Positions 20,486 to 22,431 of a stretch of DNA of 22,431 bases are shown here, piece by piece. A program made the position numbers and the translations under genes. The stretch comes from a virus. Each line of letters starts with the position of its first letter. The first letter of the stretch is position 1. The DNA lies in IMG/VR virus record IMGVR_UViG_3300032116_001412, positions 1 through 22,431 of that record, one strand, 5' to 3'. The notes beneath the pieces were generated by a model. The model was given only the letters and a program-made list of their open reading frames with translations. It was not told the DNA's origin and ran no database searches.

Positions 20486-22431
20486 TTAAGGAACATATTC
20501 CATTGGGATAAGGTAATTCCTACCATTGATGTTTACCAACCATTGATTATCTGGTGTAGGTACTGATGCTGTAATTGTACCTACAGGATCTGCAAGAGTA
20601 CCGATAACTAGTTGGTTATCTGTAGTTGCTTGTGCATTATTACCAATAATAACAGAGTTATTAAAATCTTGAGTTGTTGTACTACCTCCTATCAAGATAT
20701 TATTTATACCAATAGTATTATCAGATCCAGCATTTGTTCCAATACCAATATTACCAGATGAAGTTGTAACTGATAATGCATTGACACCTAATGCTAAATT
20801 GTCTGTACCTGTACTATTAGCTAATAATGAAGACTCTCCAATAGCAATGTTTCCTGTACCTGTAGTATTATTTGCTAAAGCGTTAACTCCAACTGCTAAA
20901 TTACCTGCTCCGGATGTATTTGCTGTTAATGCTCCAGAACCAATAGCAGTATTACTACTTCCTGTATTTAAAGGTAAAGTGCTAGCACCAAATGCAGTAT
21001 TGTTATTACCAGTTACATTAGAAGCTAAAGCTCTATGTCCAGTTGCAGTATTACCTAATCCTGTAGTGTTTAATTTAAGTGCATTAAATCCTACACCAGT
21101 ATTTAATGTACCTGTAGTGTTAGCTCTTAATGCAGATTCACCAACTGCTACTGTTTCAATAGCAAGATTGGACATCAATGCTTCAAAACCTACAGCAACA
21201 GAATTAGAAGTTGCAGAGTACAAAGCTTTATATCCTACAGCTACAGACTTAGTAGATGAGTTAGTTCCTAATGACATAGCTTGAGAACCAATAGCTGCAT
21301 TCCACTTACCTGTAGTAATGACTGATCCTGCAGCATAACCTACTGCTGTATTATCAACTGCATTACTATTTGATAATGCAAAATAACCTACTGCTGTATT
21401 ATTATTAGAGTTATTAACATTTAATGCATAACTACCTACTGCTGTATTGTTTCCTCCAGAGCTATTATTCTGCAATGCCCCTAAACCAAATGCTGATAAG
21501 AACTGACCAGTTGTACTAGATTGTAAAGCATTTGAACCAAAAGCTGAGTTAGTTGCAGTATTTGCTAAGCCTGTACTATTTAGATTTCCATTAGCAGGAT
21601 TGTAAGTATATCTTGCATCTTCAGAAACTTTACCAGCAACACTTTGGAATAATACTCTTCTAGAACCACCATTAAGAATATCAGTAGTATCTATAGTAAT
21701 TTGGTTAGGACCAGGTATACCTTGAGGTCCCGCAACTCCCTGTGGTCCAGCAGCACCAGTTAAACCTTGAGGTCCTTGTGCTCCTTCAGATGCAAGTAAT
21801 GCCCAGTTAGCAGTATCCGCAGCTGGATCAAGAATAGCAGGTCCTACAGGATTAATACAAAAATAAGATGCTCCATTAAATGAAACTGCATCATCTGCTA
21901 CATATATTCCACCATTTGACCAAGCTCCTTGCCAGTTAAGACCAGCAGGTCCAACAGGTCCTGGTACACCTTGTATACCTTGGATACCCTGAATACCTTG
22001 AGATCCTTGAGGACCAGCAGGGCCTGTAGCTCCAGTAGATCCAGCAGGACCAGCAACACCTGGGATACCTTGAGGACCAGTAGCACCTATGTTAGCTAAC
22101 AAAGCCCAGTTAACTGTATCAGCAGCGGGATCTGTACCAGATGGGCCTACAGTGTTTAAACAAAAGTATGATGCACCTCCAAAGCTTACTGCATCATCTG
22201 GATTGTACATAGTTAGCGCAGACCATGCACCTTGCCAGTTTAATCCAGCTGGACCTATTGCACCAGCAGGACCTTGCAATCCTTGCTGTCCTTGAATACC
22301 TTGAACACCTTGTGAACCTACAGAACCAACTGGACCTTGTGGTCCCGGAGGGCCTTGAGGACCTTGTGGGCCAGCAGTACTTACAGAAGCAGCAAAGTCA
22401 GCAGCACTAATATTAACAGCTAAATAATCAT
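20486..22431 (-). CDS. Large chimeric tail fibre: collagen-like, duplicated binding module, YadA-head-like repeats (5' end cut)
   Basis: About 647 codons are visible, and the frame is still open at the right edge. The TTG at 22279 is therefore not a true start, since 50 in-frame codons precede it in the window. From the N-terminal side there is a short unique lead-in (DYLAVNISAADFAASVS), then three collagen-like Gly-X-Y runs, separated by two copies of a 51-residue module. Next comes a unique linker (NQITIDTTDILNGGSRRVLF), then about 13 repeats of the form NTAVGxxAL(xx)NTTG, as in YadA-type trimeric adhesin heads. It ends NINGRNYLIPMEYVP, without a visible S74 chaperone domain. The Gly-X-Y runs and YadA-type repeats both predict a trimeric fibre. 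This is probably a host-recognition fibre, but the tip is not identified. Confidence 0.85.
   Translation of the reverse strand, partial: DYLAVNISAADFAASVSTAGPQGPQGPPGPQGPVGSVGSQGVQGIQGQQGLQGPAGAIGPAGLNWQGAWSALTMYNPDDAVSFGGASYFCLNTVGPSGTDPAADTVNWALLANIGATGPQGIPGVAGPAGSTGATGPAGPQGSQGIQGIQGIQGVPGPVGPAGLNWQGAWSNGGIYVADDAVSFNGASYFCINPVGPAILDPAADTANWALLASEGAQGPQGLTGAAGPQGVAGPQGIPGPNQITIDTTDILNGGSRRVLFQSVAGKVSEDARYTYNPANGNLNSTGLANTATNSAFGSNALQSSTTGQFLSAFGLGALQNNSSGGNNTAVGSYALNVNNSNNNTAVGYFALSNSNAVDNTAVGYAAGSVITTGKWNAAIGSQAMSLGTNSSTKSVAVGYKALYSATSNSVAVGFEALMSNLAIETVAVGESALRANTTGTLNTGVGFNALKLNTTGLGNTATGHRALASNVTGNNNTAFGASTLPLNTGSSNTAIGSGALTANTSGAGNLAVGVNALANNTTGTGNIAIGESSLLANSTGTDNLALGVNALSVTTSSGNIGIGTNAGSDNTIGINNILIGGSTTTQDFNNSVIIGNNAQATTDNQLVIGTLADPVGTITASVPTPDNQWLVNINGRNYLIPMEYVP
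20600..21574 (-). repeat. YadA-head-like repeats (about 13 units)
   Basis: Units of roughly 20-24 residues carry NTAVG, NTGVG, NTAIG or NLAVG followed by an Ala-Leu pair and NTTG or similar. They match the left-handed beta-roll repeats of trimeric autotransporter heads, common in Bacteroidota surface proteins and fibres. DNA-level copies are diverged. Confidence 0.82.
21707..21784 (-). repeat. Collagen-like Gly-X-Y run 3
   Basis: It contains GAQGPQGLTGAAG and GVAGPQGIPGP triplets, and joins the second module to the linker before the YadA-like repeats. Confidence 0.82.
21791..21943 (-). repeat. 51-residue fibre module, copy 2
   Basis: It begins GLNWQGAWSNGGIYVADDAV and ends DTANWALLA. It matches copy 1 in the first eight residues and in the DDAVSF, GASYFC and DPAADT blocks. 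Each copy is 153 bases and in frame, so it is a duplication. Confidence 0.85.
21944..22087 (-). repeat. Collagen-like Gly-X-Y run 2
   Basis: It contains GATGPQGIPGVAG and GSQGIQGIQGIQG triplets between the two 51-residue modules. The short GIQ/GSQ triplet repeats suggest slippage-prone DNA. Confidence 0.85.
22094..22246 (-). repeat. 51-residue fibre module, copy 1
   Basis: It begins GLNWQGAWSALTMYNPDDAV, continues SFGGASYFCLN, and ends DTVNWALLA. Copy 2 lies at 21791-21943. The Trp-x-Gly-x-Trp, Tyr, Asp-Asp-Ala-Val-Ser-Phe pattern recalls a small carbohydrate-binding module of CBM5/12 type, which is an inference. Confidence 0.85.
22247..22372 (-). repeat. Collagen-like Gly-X-Y run 1
   Basis: Glycine at every third residue, with Pro-Gln and Gln-Gly rich triplets (GPQGPQGPPGPQG), predicts a triple helix. 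It is the first of three such runs in the fibre. Confidence 0.85.

Noticed and set aside
22225-22410. Plus-strand open frames opposite the collagen and YadA-like repeats, including one at 20781-21284.
   Set aside because: They are shadows of repetitive minus-strand coding. Their residue patterns mirror the Gly-X-Y and NTAVG repeats.

Overview
This window is a dense block of late genes from a tailed double-stranded DNA phage. Every supported gene lies on the minus strand, so transcription runs from right (22431) to left (1). The DNA is AT-rich. Gene starts have A-rich leaders and I see no clear AGGAGG-type Shine-Dalgarno sites. The best promoter candidate is TATATTTG, which fits the Bacteroidota -7 consensus TAnnTTTG. 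A Bacteroidota host (Flavobacteria- or Bacteroides-like) is therefore the most likely, by inference. A relationship to crAss-like phages is possible from the gene set (large terminase, very large portal, capsid protein, IHF-like protein and PD-(D/E)XK nuclease close together), but this is a hypothesis from memory and not tested.

Layout in transcription order. (1) From beyond 22431 to 15148 is a receptor-binding and tail-appendage cassette. It holds a large chimeric fibre (collagen-like runs, two copies of a 51-residue module, then YadA-head-like repeats), a 40-residue protein, several baseplate or appendage proteins, a protein with an Lcl/DUF1566-like C-type-lectin-type domain, two small beta-rich proteins and a second tail fibre. 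(2) From 15105 to 13191 is a lysis cassette: a lipoprotein with a C-terminal membrane segment (candidate unimolecular spanin), a one-membrane-span coiled-coil protein, an N-acetylmuramoyl-L-alanine amidase endolysin, a 53-residue holin and a 52-residue protein. A strong intrinsic terminator at 13141-13169 closes this unit. (3) A likely promoter at 13102-13109, next to an inverted repeat, starts the packaging and head unit. This contains a coiled-coil protein, a possible winged-helix protein, an IHF/HU-like protein, a zinc-ribbon protein, a PD-(D/E)XK nuclease, two small proteins (one a candidate small terminase), the large terminase, a GIY-YIG homing endonuclease, the portal, a scaffold-like protein and the major capsid protein. 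A second intrinsic terminator lies at 1471-1509. (4) Beyond it are a 338-residue protein of unknown function and the start of a KGG-motif protein cut by the left edge.

Genes abut or overlap by a few bases (TAATG junctions are common), as expected for co-translated operons. No stretch longer than 300 bases lacks a gene. I saw no tRNA, rRNA, CRISPR array, insertion sequence or integrase. Two genes are cut by the window edges: the KGG protein on the left (3' end missing) and the chimeric fibre on the right (5' end missing). Three small genes were found by hand-translating gaps: 13191-13349, 13351-13512 and 20361-20483.
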